Part shown: positions 1 to 8,712 of the stretch, piece after piece | Layout: every line of letters begins with the position of its first letter | How positions within the stretch are numbered: the first letter of the stretch is position 1 | Source of the DNA: Cohnella panacarvi Gsoil 349 | GTDB taxonomy: Bacteria; Bacillota; Bacilli; Paenibacillales; Paenibacillaceae | DNA: 64,000 nt | NCBI RefSeq assembly: GCF_000515335.1 | Contig: NZ_KI911563.1 | Location: 1,337,598 to 1,401,597, forward strand | Direction: 5' to 3' | Notes under the pieces: model-generated | Told to the model about the DNA's origin: nothing | Seen by the model: the letters and a program-made list of their open reading frames with translations, nothing else | Databases searched by the model: none | Program-made: the position numbers and the translations under genes

Positions 1-1
1 C

Positions 2-781
2 CTCCAGCAAATTTTTCAAGCGGTTCGCCAATTGAACAACATTCCCGTTCGCCCCTTATTGGAATGGGCAGACCACGTTACGGAAGTTTTCGCGAACGAC
101 TCCGATCTGACCATGAGTACCAAAGACCTATCGACCGATCCTGCCGAACTGATTTCCCATAGCCTTAACGTATGCTTCCTCTCCCTAATAACCGCCAAGA
201 CGCTCGGCTACAACAAAAAACAGCTGGAGGAAGTCGCGATCGGAAGCCTGCTTCACGACATCGGACTCGTGCTGCCCCATGACGGCTCGCTGATGATGCA
301 TCATCCGATCATCGGCTACGATATGCTGAAGAAAGTGAAAGGCATTCCCGACGGCGCGCTCAGGATCGTGCTCCAGCATCACGAGCAAATCGACGGACAC
401 GGGTTTCCGTTCGGAATCAGTTATTCGAATTGCAACGAAGCGGCGCAGATCTGCGGCGTCGCCAGCGACTTCGATTATTTTATGAACGACAAGACGGCAT
501 CGCGGCTTCCCGCGGAAGGAATCGACATGGTCATGTCGAAAATAGATACATCCTGCTCCTATGCGGTTGCAAGAGCCTTCATCAAAACTTTCCAGCCTTA
601 TCCCGTAGGTACGATGGTCGCGCTGACCGGCGGACTGACGGGACGGGTGACCGCGATCAACAAAGCGAATCCAAGCAGACCGGTCATCGTGCTGGACCGT
701 TGCAACACGAAGGTCGATCTCATGGCGCATACGACGTTCCAGATCGAAAAAGTTCTTATGTACGATTCAATTGGAGGGTGA
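2..781 (+). CDS. HD-GYP domain protein, 5' end outside the window
   Basis: The reading frame is open to the window edge, so the N-terminus is missing; the TTG at 32 is only the first possible start seen. An HD domain is visible, with LLHDIG near the middle, then HHPIIGYD and HHEQIDGHGFP, a GFP variant of the GYP motif. HD-GYP proteins are usually cyclic-di-GMP phosphodiesterases. About 65 residues after this domain resemble a small beta-barrel (GLTGRVTAINK), as in other Paenibacillus HD-GYP proteins. The stop at 779-781 overlaps the ribosome binding site of the Crp/Fnr gene, so the two genes are probably one operon. The domain call is secure; enzymatic activity is inferred. Confidence 0.85.
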   Translation, partial: LQQIFQAVRQLNNIPVRPLLEWADHVTEVFANDSDLTMSTKDLSTDPAELISHSLNVCFLSLITAKTLGYNKKQLEEVAIGSLLHDIGLVLPHDGSLMMHHPIIGYDMLKKVKGIPDGALRIVLQHHEQIDGHGFPFGISYSNCNEAAQICGVASDFDYFMNDKTASRLPAEGIDMVMSKIDTSCSYAVARAFIKTFQPYPVGTMVALTGGLTGRVTAINKANPSRPVIVLDRCNTKVDLMAHTTFQIEKVLMYDSIGG

Positions 782-786
782 GAATA

Positions 787-1482
787 TTGCCGATCGATCG
801 TCAGAAGCTGCAGTCTTCGATTCCGTTTTTCCGCGAGATCGATCCTGTACTTCTGGACCGCATGGCCCCCTACATCCATCAGAAAACGTACCGCAAAGGC
901 GAACTCATCTTCCTCGAAGGGGATTACGGCGACGAAATCTTCTTCATACGCAGCGGCTCCGTCAGCATCTATACGTTCGATAAGTCGAAGAAAGTCATAC
1001 TCGCCTTCCTCCACGAGGGCGAGTATTTCGGCGAGATGGCCATGATGAAGCCCGGACTCGTTCGATCGGCGACCGCGGAATGTCTCGTGCAGACGAAGCT
1101 GTATATTCTGCGCAGGAACGATTTCCAGACGCTGATCGAGCAGGACCGCAACATTGCGTTCCAATTATTAGACTACACGATGGAGAGATTGCGCCGGGCG
1201 AATCAGCAAATCTACGACCTGACCTTCCTGAATGTCAGAACGCGTATCGTCAAGCGGCTGCTCCTATTGGCGGAGCCTGGCCTGTCGCAAGGGGCGAACG
1301 AATATACGATGCCGCTCAAAATCACGCATCAGCAGTTGGCCGAGATGGTCGGGGCGGTACGCGAGACCGTATCCAAAGTGCTGCAGGAGCTGCAGGACGA
1401 GGGCGTCATCCAAATCCACGACCGGCACATCAGACTGAACGACGTCGGCGGACTGCGCGCCAGAATCGAGATGGAAGGCTGA
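787..1482 (+). CDS. Crp/Fnr family transcriptional regulator
   Basis: 231 residues from a TTG start chosen because GGAGGG (773-778) lies 8 bases upstream; GTG at 778 is the alternative but would overlap that site. The N-terminal half is a cyclic-nucleotide-binding fold (GELIFLEGDYGDEIFFI, then GEYFGEMAMM). The C-terminal part is a Crp-type winged helix with the recognition region LAEMVGAVRETVSKVLQEL. The effector-pocket region lacks cysteines of the Fnr iron-sulfur type, so the ligand is unknown. It follows the HD-GYP gene with no gap, which suggests joint control of a signalling pathway. Confidence 0.92.
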   Translation: MPIDRQKLQSSIPFFREIDPVLLDRMAPYIHQKTYRKGELIFLEGDYGDEIFFIRSGSVSIYTFDKSKKVILAFLHEGEYFGEMAMMKPGLVRSATAECLVQTKLYILRRNDFQTLIEQDRNIAFQLLDYTMERLRRANQQIYDLTFLNVRTRIVKRLLLLAEPGLSQGANEYTMPLKITHQQLAEMVGAVRETVSKVLQELQDEGVIQIHDRHIRLNDVGGLRARIEMEG

Positions 1483-1513
1483 ACCGCGAAATGATTTTAT
1501 GCCAATTACAGCC

Positions 1514-1543
1514 TTGCGAATCGAATTCATTCTGTGTTACAAT
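1514..1543 (+). promoter_or_regulatory. Promoter of tRNA-Arg
   Basis: TTGCGA (1514-1519) and TACAAT (1538-1543) are separated by 18 bases and lie just upstream of the tRNA gene, as expected for a sigma-A promoter. Confidence 0.55.
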
Positions 1544-1554
1544 AGCACTCGCGT

Positions 1555-1631
1555 GTCCCAGTAGCTCAGCTGGATAGAGCACTCGCCTTCTAAGCGAGTT
1601 GTCGGGGGTTCGAGTCCCTCCTGGGACGCCA
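1555..1631 (+). tRNA. tRNA-Arg (anticodon UCU)
   Basis: Full cloverleaf of 77 bases with encoded CCA. Acceptor stem GTCCCAG pairs with CTGGGAC; the D-loop has AGCTCAGCTGGATAGAGC; the anticodon stem CTCGC/GCGAG encloses CTTCTAA (anticodon TCT); the T-arm contains GGTTCGAGTCC. It reads AGA codons. Confidence 0.97.
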
Positions 1632-1663
1632 TTAAGCGTCTACCTAATAAGCAATGAACGATA

Positions 1664-1703
1664 AACCCCCGAGGATCCGGATTCTCGGGGGTTCGTGTTT
1701 TTA
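1664..1703 (+). terminator. Intrinsic terminator after tRNA-Arg
   Basis: Stem AACCCCCGAG with CTCGGGGGTT around a short loop, followed by a T-rich stretch. It can also serve the minus-strand gene ending at 1736. Confidence 0.85.
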
Positions 1704-1735
1704 TTCGAAACCGGGCGTCCGTCGTTCATGCCGGT

Positions 1736-1870
1736 CTATCGGTTATGCGGGCGAGCCGGGCTATTCTGCGCGGGGTGCAGTTCGTCTCGGTTTTTGATGA
1801 CATTCTTGGCGTAATTGTCGCCTTGGTTGGCATATTTGTTGCCATCGTTCTTCTTAAATTTCTCCGCCAT
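1736..1870 (-). CDS. Small hydrophilic protein, 44 residues
   Basis: The ATG at 1870 follows GGAG (in GATAAGGAGATAGACAG) and the frame runs to TAG. The product is basic and polar, starting MAEKFKKNDGNK, rich in Asn, Lys and Asp, with no membrane segment. It is not a recognised family; its composition resembles small spore-associated proteins of this group, which is inference only. It lies between the tRNA terminator and another minus-strand gene. Confidence 0.6.
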   Translation of the reverse strand: MAEKFKKNDGNKYANQGDNYAKNVIKNRDELHPAQNSPARPHNR

Positions 1871-1893
1871 CTGTCTATCTCCTTATCCTCATG

Positions 1894-2247
1894 TTATGGG
1901 TTATGCGTGCTTAAGTGTTGATCCAACGCGTCCTTGACCCCTTCGTGAGCCAGCAATTGCGACGTAAACTCGTCATGGTCCAGCAACCCGACATGATCCG
2001 GAGACGAGAAAATCTGCGGCGTAACGTCGGAAAAGGCACTGTGAAGGCTGTTGTCGAACCAATCGACCTCGGTATCCGCATCGTTGACCAGCACCTGATC
2101 CAGTCTGTAGTCGCCGTTCGGGCATACGCTGAAATACGCGAGGTATTGCGGATCATCGGTCCGTCCGGTAAACACCTCGACCTCGGCGAGCCGATGTCCC
2201 CCGCGGTCTACCACCCGGCTATATCGGGCTTCGCGAAAAGTCGCCAT
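1894..2247 (-). CDS. Conserved hypothetical protein, 117 residues
   Basis: Starts MATFREARYSRVVDRGG with a purine-rich GGGGGA 7-12 bases upstream. The sequence is acidic and soluble (VLVNDADTEVDWFDNSLHSAF) with no signal peptide or transmembrane segment. Codon use matches the neighbours, which supports a real gene. Function unknown. Confidence 0.7.
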   Translation of the reverse strand: MATFREARYSRVVDRGGHRLAEVEVFTGRTDDPQYLAYFSVCPNGDYRLDQVLVNDADTEVDWFDNSLHSAFSDVTPQIFSSPDHVGLLDHDEFTSQLLAHEGVKDALDQHLSTHNP

Positions 2248-2266
2248 CGCGCTTTCCCCCAGTGTG

Positions 2267-2596
2267 TCATTGTAAAATGTTCATCGACTCGATATGACGT
2301 TTCGTCTCTTCGGTACCCAGCTCGTGCAGCAAGCGGTAAACGTCCCGGATCAATCCGTCGTATGTCTCGTCCTCCGGGGGATCGCTTACGAGCGGATTTC
2401 TGTCGAACGTAAAGGCTCCCGCTTCGTCCGTGCTGGAAGTTTCCTCGAACAGCTCCTGCAGCTTGTTAAGCTCCTCTTCGTTCGCGCGAATGACGAGCTC
2501 GAAAGGCGCCGCTTCTTTGTCTTCCAGCACTTGTCCCGCCCCTACCGAGACGTAATACGTCTTTCTTTCGTGATCCGGCACACGAGCTTCAGTCAT
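2267..2596 (-). CDS. Conserved hypothetical protein, 109 residues
   Basis: ATG at 2596 is chosen because AAAGGAG lies about 12 bases upstream and the sequence before it has no family-like content. The product is acidic (ANEEELNKLQELFEE; VSDPPEDETYDGLI) with helical character. Such proteins in Paenibacillaceae are sometimes labelled hydrolase/acyltransferase without support; no catalytic motif is visible here. It is divergent from asnB with about 110 bases between the two start codons. Confidence 0.7.
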   Translation of the reverse strand: MTEARVPDHERKTYYVSVGAGQVLEDKEAAPFELVIRANEEELNKLQELFEETSSTDEAGAFTFDRNPLVSDPPEDETYDGLIRDVYRLLHELGTEETKRHIESMNILQ

Positions 2597-2707
2597 TAGG
2601 CCACGGGGCTCCTTTCCCGGTATCGTACCGTTTCCGTAATGTATTTTCTCCCCGAGGACATACATTTTATGCCTTATTTCGCATATCATCTGATGAGGTG
2701 AAGTCGT

Positions 2708-4564
2708 ATGTGTGGAATAACCGGCTGGATCGATTGGAACGAAGATCTAACGAAGCAGGCGGATACGATCGAGAAAATGACCGAAACGTTGGAATTGCGC
2801 GGTCCGGATGCATCCGGCACCTGGCTGTCGCGGCATTGCGCGTTCGGGCATCGCCGGCTCTCCGTCATGGATCCCGCTGGCGGGGCGCAGCCGATGATAC
2901 GGAGGGCGAAAAACGCGGATCACCACGATTGCATCGTCGTCTACAACGGTGAACTATACAACGCGCCTGAGCTTCGCAAGGAGCTGGAATCGCTCGGCTA
3001 CCGCTTCCGCACGACTTGCGATACGGAAGCGCTGCTGCTTGCTTACGTGGAATGGGGATCGGAATGCGTCGAGAAGTTCAACGGAATATTCGCCTTTGCG
3101 ATCTGGAGAACCGACGAGGAGAAACTATTTATGGCACGGGACCGGCTTGGCGTCAAGCCGCTTTTTTATCGCCGGGAGGAAGGTCGTCTGCTGTTCGGCT
3201 CGGAGCCGAAGGCGATATTGGCCCATCCGGACGTTCCCGCCGAAGTCGACGCGGAAGGTCTCGCCGAGCTGTTCGTCATCGGTCCGGCTCGTACGCCGGG
3301 GCATGGCGTATGGCGGGATTTCTTCGAGCTGAAGCCCGGACACTGCATGCATTACGACCGGGACGGCATGAGAATTACCGCCTATTGGCAGCTCGAGAGC
3401 TCTCCGCACGAGCATAGCGAGGAAGAAACGGCTGAGCGCGTCGGCGCGCTGCTGTCAGATACCGTCGAACGGCAGTTGGTGTCGGACGTTCCGGTATGCA
3501 CGTTGCTGTCCGGCGGCCTCGATTCCAGCGCGTTGACCGCTTTAGCCGTCTCTTATTACGAGCGGGAAGGACAAGGCAGCGTCCATACGTTCTCCGTCGA
3601 TTACGTGGATAACGACAAGCATTTCAAATCCCACGACTTTCAGCCGAACGCCGACGCTCCTTGGATTACGAGAATGATCGAGCATCTGAACACCGTCCAT
3701 CATCCCGTTCAGTTCGACACGCCCGAATTAGTGGACGCTTTGGAAGCGGCCGTATTGGCGAAGGATTTGCCGGGCATGGCGGACATCGACGCTTCGCTGT
3801 ATTTATTCTGCCGAGAGATCAAAAAGGAAGCTACCGTCGCGATTTCCGGCGAAGCGGCGGACGAAATATTCGGCGGATATCCGTGGTTTCATCGCGAGGA
3901 AGCGCTGCAGGCGGAGACGTTCCCTTGGTCGCTGGCGACGGGAATGCGGGCAGGCTTGCTGTCGCCGGAGCTTCGCGAGAAGCTGCAGCCCCAGGCTTAC
4001 TTAGCGGATCGGTACGCGCAGGCGATCGGCGAAGTTCCCGAGCTGCCGGGCGAGGACGAGGCTCGCAGGCGCATGCGCCGAATGAGCTACTTGAACGTTA
4101 CCCGGTTCATGCCGACGTTGCTCGATCGCAAAGACAGGATGAGCATGGCCGTCGGCTTGGAAGTGCGCGTCCCGTATTGCGACCATAGGCTCGTCGAGTA
4201 CGTCTGGAACATCCCTTGGGAAATCAAGACCGCGGGCAACCGCGAAAAAGGCATTTTGCGCAAGTCGCTCGAAGGCGTTCTGCCCCACGACGTTCTCTAC
4301 CGCAAAAAGAGTCCTTATCCGAAGACGCATAACCCGAACTACTTAACGGCCGTGCGCACTCGATTGTTGGAGAGGCTTGACGACCCGTCTTCTCCGCTGC
4401 TGCCGCTCATCAACTCCTCCCGCGTGCGGGAGCTGGCTGCCAATCCGGACGCAAGCTCGCACTTGCCATGGTTCGGGCAGCTCATGTCCGGCCCGCAGCT
4501 GTTCGCCTATTTGCTGCAGATGGATTTCTGGCTCAGGCACTATAAGGTTCGGATCGTGCTGTAA
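2708..4564 (+). CDS. asnB: Asparagine synthetase (glutamine-hydrolysing)
   Basis: 618 residues, normal for the family. The glutaminase domain starts MCGITGW, with Cys2 as the nucleophile exposed after Met removal; the ATP-pyrophosphatase motif SGGLDSS lies near residue 267 in the synthetase domain. The enzyme makes asparagine from aspartate, ATP and glutamine. GAGGTG sits 8 bases before the ATG. The length is closest to the B. subtilis AsnO (YisO) type, which is linked to sporulation; that assignment is inferred from length only. The gene stands alone, followed by the repeat block. Confidence 0.93.
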   Translation: MCGITGWIDWNEDLTKQADTIEKMTETLELRGPDASGTWLSRHCAFGHRRLSVMDPAGGAQPMIRRAKNADHHDCIVVYNGELYNAPELRKELESLGYRFRTTCDTEALLLAYVEWGSECVEKFNGIFAFAIWRTDEEKLFMARDRLGVKPLFYRREEGRLLFGSEPKAILAHPDVPAEVDAEGLAELFVIGPARTPGHGVWRDFFELKPGHCMHYDRDGMRITAYWQLESSPHEHSEEETAERVGALLSDTVERQLVSDVPVCTLLSGGLDSSALTALAVSYYEREGQGSVHTFSVDYVDNDKHFKSHDFQPNADAPWITRMIEHLNTVHHPVQFDTPELVDALEAAVLAKDLPGMADIDASLYLFCREIKKEATVAISGEAADEIFGGYPWFHREEALQAETFPWSLATGMRAGLLSPELREKLQPQAYLADRYAQAIGEVPELPGEDEARRRMRRMSYLNVTRFMPTLLDRKDRMSMAVGLEVRVPYCDHRLVEYVWNIPWEIKTAGNREKGILRKSLEGVLPHDVLYRKKSPYPKTHNPNYLTAVRTRLLERLDDPSSPLLPLINSSRVRELAANPDASSHLPWFGQLMSGPQLFAYLLQMDFWLRHYKVRIVL

Positions 4565-4592
4565 GGCGCGTTTGGTTGGCTGGGCTTCTTTT

Positions 4593-4815
4593 TATCGACA
4601 TCCCCTTCGCTCAGGGAGCAAGGGGGATCGGTGTTATATATGGCTGCGAAGCCCCTTGCATTGATATCCCCTTCGCTCAGGGAGCAAGGAGATCGGTGTT
4701 ATATATGGCTGCGAAGCCCCTTGCATCGATATCCCCTTCGCTCAGGGAGCAAGGGGATCGGTGTTATATATGGCTGCGAGGCCCCTTTCATCGATATCCC
4801 CTTCGCTCAGGGAGC
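4593..4815 (+). repeat. 65-bp tandem repeat (type A)
   Basis: Core CATCCCCTTCGCTCAGGG starts at 4599, 4665, 4730 and 4795, giving three full units of 65-66 bases and a partial fourth. The rest of each unit reads ATCGGTGTTATATATGGCTG followed by CGARGCCCCTTKCAT. Because the period is not a multiple of three, apparent reading frames across it differ from copy to copy and are not genes. Confidence 0.9.
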
Positions 4816-4832
4816 GCTCGCGCTCGTTCCGC

Positions 4833-5220
4833 GCATTTAGTGACATCTCGTGTGCTTATTTCCTCGTGACTCGGTCTTTCTGAGCATTTAGTGACACCTC
4901 GTGTGCTTATTTCCTCGTGACTCGGTCTTTCTGAGCATTTAGTGACACCTCGTATACTTATTTCCTCGTGATTCGGTCCTTCTGAGCATTTAGTGACACC
5001 TCGTATACTTATTCCCTCGTGACTCGGTCTTTCTGAGCATTTAGTGACACCTCGTGTGCTTATTTCCTCGTGACTCGGTCCTTCTGAGCATTTAGTGACA
5101 CCTCGTATACTTATTTCCTCGTGACTCGGTCTTTCTGAGCATTTAGTGACACCTCGTGTGCTTATTTCCTCGTGACTCGGTCTTTCGGCGTATTTAGTGA
5201 CACTTCGTGCGCTTATTTCC
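4833..5220 (+). repeat. 51-bp tandem repeat (type B), about 7.6 copies
   Basis: Units beginning GCATTTAGTGACACCTCGT start at 4833, 4884, 4935, 4986, 5037, 5088 and 5139, plus a diverged copy from about 5190. Variation is mostly GTGTGC against GTATAC and TCTTTCT against TCCTTCT. All three plus-strand frames contain stops in every unit. One minus-strand frame stays open through the array but has no start codon or ribosome binding site. Confidence 0.93.
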
Positions 5221-5221
5221 C

Positions 5222-5292
5222 TTCCTGAGCGACGGGGATATCGTTATAATGTCGCGTACTCCACCCTGCTCCTGAGCGACGGGGATATCGAT
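5222..5292 (-). repeat. Two inverted copies of the type A repeat core
   Basis: CCTGAGCGACGGGGATATCG occurs at 5224-5243 and 5271-5290. Its reverse complement, CGATATCCCCGTCGCTCAGG, matches the type A core CGATATCCCCTTCGCTCAGG with one difference. The type B array is therefore bracketed by type A elements in opposite orientation. Confidence 0.85.
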
Positions 5293-5302
5293 GTAAAGGC
5301 AT

Positions 5303-5356
5303 AAAAATGGACCGTTCGCCTGCACTACATGTGCTGGAGATACGGTCCTTCATCGT
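5303..5356 (-). terminator. Terminator of the gerM-rph-rdgB operon
   Basis: On the minus strand GGACCGT and ACGGTCC enclose an inner GCAC/GTGC hairpin and are followed by ATTTTTAT. It lies just after the rdgB stop. Confidence 0.6.
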
Positions 5357-5358
5357 GT

Positions 5359-6000
5359 CTATTCCGTTACCTCGATCTTACCGATTAGCTCCGCGAGCGC
5401 TTTGCCCCGATGGCTGATCGCGTTCTTCTCCGCGACGGTCAACTCGGCCATGCTTCGGCCATGCGACGGCACCCAGAAAAGCGGGTCGTAGCCGAAACCG
5501 TCGGCACCGCGAGGCTCGCGCAGAATATAGCCCTCGACCGTGCCCTCGACCTGTACAATGCTTTCGTCGGCGGGATCGTACAGCGCGAGCGCGCATACGA
5601 ACCGCGCGGCGCTTAGCGCTTCCGCCTCTCCCGCGCCGCCGGCGTCCGCCTTAGCGCCGACCGATGCAAGCTCCGCGAGCAGCTTCGCGTTGTTCTTCGC
5701 ATCCGTCGCGCCTTCGCCGGAATATCGCGCCGAGTAGACGCCGGGGGCGCCGCCGAGCGCGTCGACGCACAAGCCCGAATCGTCTGCCAGCACGGGTAGC
5801 GATGCGATTTCGGCGACTGCCTTCGCCTTAATGAAGGCGTTATCCGCGAACGTCTCGCCGGTCTCTTCGATCTCCGGTATTCCCTCGAAATCGCGCAAAT
5901 CTTTGACGTCGATGCCGATCGCGCCGAACGCTTCGCGAAACTCCTTCGTCTTGCCGCCGTTACGGGTCGCGATCAACAGCGTTGCGCCGCGCCGGATCAT
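5359..6000 (-). CDS. rdgB: XTP/dITP diphosphatase (RdgB/HAM1 family)
   Basis: 213 residues, full length. It removes non-canonical purine nucleotides (XTP, dITP, ITP) by releasing pyrophosphate. Family motifs are complete: [13 protein letters not shown] at the N-terminus, [36 protein letters not shown] and, near the end, FGYDPLFW and SHRGKAL. Its ATG overlaps the rph stop by four bases (ATGA), so translation is coupled. The order gerM-rph-rdgB is the same as gerM-rph-ysnA in B. subtilis. Confidence 0.96.
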   Translation of the reverse strand: MIRRGATLLIATRNGGKTKEFREAFGAIGIDVKDLRDFEGIPEIEETGETFADNAFIKAKAVAEIASLPVLADDSGLCVDALGGAPGVYSARYSGEGATDAKNNAKLLAELASVGAKADAGGAGEAEALSAARFVCALALYDPADESIVQVEGTVEGYILREPRGADGFGYDPLFWVPSHGRSMAELTVAEKNAISHRGKALAELIGKIEVTE

Positions 6001-6746
6001 GCCTTGCCTCCGCCGATCCGCGCTCCCGCGTCGCCAAGCGTATCTTTCTGAAGCTCGATCAACCGCAGAATGCTTTCCTCCGCAAGCTGCAGCATGCCGT
6101 CCAGCTCCGAGCGGGAAAACGGGGCTTCCTCGCCCGTTCCCTGCACCTCCACGAACGCGCGCGAGCCGGTCATCACCACGTTCATATCGACCTTCGCTTT
6201 GGAATCTTCTTCGTAGTTCAGATCCACGATCGGCTCATCCATGACGCCAACGCTGATCGAAGCCAAATAGTCGGTTAACGGATAACGTTCGAACTTGACC
6301 GTAGCGTCAAGCTTATGGATCGCCAGCGCGAGCGCGATGTATGCGCCGGTAATCGAAGTCGTCCGCGTACCGCCGTCCGCCTGCAGGACGTCGCAGTCCA
6401 GCGTAATCGTCCGTTCGCCGAGCGCGTTAAGATTGACGACGGAACGAAGCGCGCGCCCGATCAAACGTTGGATTTCCATCGTCCTTCCGGTTAGTTTGCC
6501 TTTGGCGGATTCCCGTTGATTGCGGGAATGCGTAGCCCGGGGAAGCATCGAATACTCGGCTGTTACCCAGCCTTTGCCTTGCCCTTTCAAGAAAGGCGGA
6601 ACCCTCTCTTCGACGCTTGCCGTGCATAACACTTTCGTGTCTCCCGCTTCGATAAGCACCGAGCCTTCCGCGTATTTATTCGGGTGAAGAGTGACCGAGA
6701 AAGCTCTCAGGTCACGGGGTTGTCTGCCATCGGATCTCATGATCAT
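5997..6746 (-). CDS. rph: Ribonuclease PH
   Basis: About 249 residues. This phosphate-dependent exonuclease trims tRNA 3' ends. Conserved blocks are visible: [73 protein letters not shown] and the ExxD region [15 protein letters not shown]. The second ATG (6746) is preferred because GGAGG then lies six bases upstream; from the first (6749) it would be three. Second gene of the gerM-rph-rdgB operon. Confidence 0.96.
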   Translation of the reverse strand: MIMRSDGRQPRDLRAFSVTLHPNKYAEGSVLIEAGDTKVLCTASVEERVPPFLKGQGKGWVTAEYSMLPRATHSRNQRESAKGKLTGRTMEIQRLIGRALRSVVNLNALGERTITLDCDVLQADGGTRTTSITGAYIALALAIHKLDATVKFERYPLTDYLASISVGVMDEPIVDLNYEEDSKAKVDMNVVMTGSRAFVEVQGTGEEAPFSRSELDGMLQLAEESILRLIELQKDTLGDAGARIGGGKA

Positions 6747-6871
6747 CATTTGCCTCCCACGTACTGAATCTTCCCCATTCTACCAAAGTCTCGAAACAAA
6801 AGCATCCAGCGCGGATTCGGTTCTACTCGCATGAACTCGCCCGCGTTTGGCAACAATTGGGTTACATAGCG

Positions 6872-6909
6872 AAAAACGCCCCCGACCGGCATAACCGGCC
6901 GAAGGCGCA
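6872..6909 (-). terminator. Terminator-like hairpin after gerM
   Basis: On the minus strand, GCGCC-TTCGGCCGG and CCGGTCGGGGGCG pair around TTAT and are followed by TTTTTCG. It lies between gerM and rph, so rph expression may depend on read-through or its own promoter. Confidence 0.75.
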
Positions 6910-6915
6910 TAGGGA

Positions 6916-7989
6916 TCATTGTTCCAAGGCATTAACGGCCGACGGACGGAGCACCGGTTGATCGTAAGGCCGGTCTTCGGAATCCAAGAACGAATCGTCT
7001 CCGTTCATGACGACCCGTACTTGAGGCGCGCCCGTCGCTTCCGACAACGTTAGAACGAGCGCCTCCATCGTCTCGGCCGGGACGTCGGCTTTCGCCTTCA
7101 GTTCCTCGTCTTTAAGCGAGACGTTCACGGTGTCGGCAAGCAAGCTTAGTTGCTCGATCGTCATCGCCGTCTTGAAAACAGGCTTAAGCGTTGCCGTATC
7201 GGACGGTCCCTTGATGAGTTGCTCCAGCGCGGCGCGAGCGCGATCCGGCGTTCTATCGATGACCCGGGTGACCGGTACGAAATACCCTTCTCCCGCTTCC
7301 GATTGCGAGGAGAAATAGAGCGTGACCGCCATCGAACGATTAATGTCCACGCCCTTGGCCTTCTCGACGTTAATGCCGATCGCGCGCGTTAAGATGTCGT
7401 ACACGGGCATGCGGGAGGAAGGCAGGCTGCGAAGCGGCTGGCCGCCTACCGACAACTTCACTTTGTTGATGCCCGGTAGCTCGGTCATCGTCCACACGAT
7501 CGCTTCAAGCAGGTGGCGTTCGTCAGCCGCGATCATACCCGGCATCGGACCCGCGAAGTCGATGTTCATTAAACCGGCGGATTCGTCGACGTTAATGCTT
7601 TCCGCTGTCAACCCTGTCGGCAGAATAGCCGAAAATCCTTCGGGCAGTTGATCTTTCAGCTTGTTGTCCGACGTCATCCAAGCGAGCGCTTCCTTCGCGA
7701 CCTCGCCGGTAGACTCGCCGGTCAAATTAACGCCCAGCGTCATCGGTGCCAAATATCCGTTGCGGTCCATAAGATATACGGTAAGTTGATCCTGGCTTAC
7801 AGACGCGTTATCGGCTGTCCCGCTGATTTCCTGCAGCATCGCGCTCTCGATGTCTGCCGGCGGAGGATCGATCGCCGCCTGTTGCCCGCCGTTATTGCCG
7901 TTCTGCGCGCAAGCCGCGATCAGCGGGAGCAGCAGCAGGACCGACGCCGCCATTTTCCGCCTGATGAACCGATCGATATTCGCTTTCAT
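6916..7989 (-). CDS. gerM: GerM-like lipoprotein with two GerMN domains
   Basis: 357 residues. The N-terminus has a charged stretch, a hydrophobic segment and a lipobox ending LIAAC, so it is a membrane-anchored lipoprotein. Two repeats of the GerMN type follow, each with a VYLMDRNGYL/VTLYFSSQS strand and an LP(S/T)G-like turn; DFAGPMPGM marks the end of the first. GerM is needed for spore development and germination in B. subtilis. Location upstream of rph and rdgB supports the identity. The ATG follows GGGAGGAATAGTAC. Confidence 0.92.
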   Translation of the reverse strand: MKANIDRFIRRKMAASVLLLLPLIAACAQNGNNGGQQAAIDPPPADIESAMLQEISGTADNASVSQDQLTVYLMDRNGYLAPMTLGVNLTGESTGEVAKEALAWMTSDNKLKDQLPEGFSAILPTGLTAESINVDESAGLMNIDFAGPMPGMIAADERHLLEAIVWTMTELPGINKVKLSVGGQPLRSLPSSRMPVYDILTRAIGINVEKAKGVDINRSMAVTLYFSSQSEAGEGYFVPVTRVIDRTPDRARAALEQLIKGPSDTATLKPVFKTAMTIEQLSLLADTVNVSLKDEELKAKADVPAETMEALVLTLSEATGAPQVRVVMNGDDSFLDSEDRPYDQPVLRPSAVNALEQ

Positions 7990-8108
7990 GTACTATTCCT
8001 CCCGCTAGGGATCGCCGTTAATTCGTCTCCCTAATTAATAGTACTATGTATACGAGCCCCCTGGACAAATATGTATGGTTTGTCCTTAAGACAAGAGAGG
8101 TGTTGTTC

Positions 8109-8657
8109 ATGTCAGAGCCTAACGTCTACCGCCTGAACAGCAAATTCGTCGCCGAGTCGACCGAGCAGTGGCTCTCGAAGCGCGGCGTATCGAAGGAACA
8201 GATCGGGCAATTGGTCATGCTGCTGCAGAAAGACTACTTCCCCGAGCTGACGCTCGCCGAATGCGTGGCCAGCGTAGAACGCGTCCTATCCAAACGCGAG
8301 GTGCAGAACGCCATCCTGACGGGCATTCAGCTCGACGTGCTTGCCGAGGAAGGCAAGCTGCTTCCCCCGTTGCAGGATATGATCAAATACGACGAAGGGT
8401 TGTACGGGTGCGACGAAGTGCTCGCGCTCAGCATCGTGAACGTCTACGGCAGCATCGGCTTCACGAATTTCGGCTACATCGATAAATTCAAACCCGGCGT
8501 ACTCAAAAAATTGAACGACAAAAGCAGCGGCCAAATTCATACGTTCCTCGACGACATCGTAGGCGCGATCGCGGCTGCGGCGTCGAGCCGGCTTGCGCAC
8601 CGGAAACAAGCGGAGCGCGAAGAGCAGCAGCAAGCCAAGAGCGTCGGGAGCGATTAA
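8109..8657 (+). CDS. pgpA: Phosphatidylglycerophosphatase A family protein
   Basis: 182 residues from the ATG at 8109, preceded by GAGAGGTG; the upstream in-frame extension lacks family similarity. The family core is visible: GCDEVLALSIVNVYGSIGFTNFGYIDK and HTFLDDIVGAIAAAASSR, the latter carrying the paired aspartates. It resembles B. subtilis YutG, proposed to dephosphorylate phosphatidylglycerol phosphate. Unlike proteobacterial PgpA it shows little transmembrane character, as in other Firmicutes members. It ends in a charged tail (HRKQAEREEQQQA). Confidence 0.85.
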   Translation: MSEPNVYRLNSKFVAESTEQWLSKRGVSKEQIGQLVMLLQKDYFPELTLAECVASVERVLSKREVQNAILTGIQLDVLAEEGKLLPPLQDMIKYDEGLYGCDEVLALSIVNVYGSIGFTNFGYIDKFKPGVLKKLNDKSSGQIHTFLDDIVGAIAAAASSRLAHRKQAEREEQQQAKSVGSD

Positions 8658-8675
8658 CGGTAACCACGGCATAAA

Positions 8676-8712
8676 CGAAAGGAGCAGATCGCGGATCTGC
8701 TCCTTTCGTTTA
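8676..8712 (+). terminator. Bidirectional terminator between convergent genes
   Basis: AACGAAAGGAGCAGATC and GATCTGCTCCTTTCGTT form a perfect 17-base stem around GCG, flanked by A-rich and T-rich ends. It serves pgpA and the MBL-fold gene on the other strand. Confidence 0.92.

Noticed and set aside
4576..4869. Plus-strand frame rich in DIPFAQGAR-like peptides
   Set aside because: It is a reading through the type A repeats whose period is not a multiple of three, so each copy is read differently; not a real protein.
4833..5220. 51-bp repeats as a CRISPR array or as a coding gene
   Set aside because: There are no unique spacers and no cas genes. The single open minus-strand frame has no start codon or ribosome binding site.
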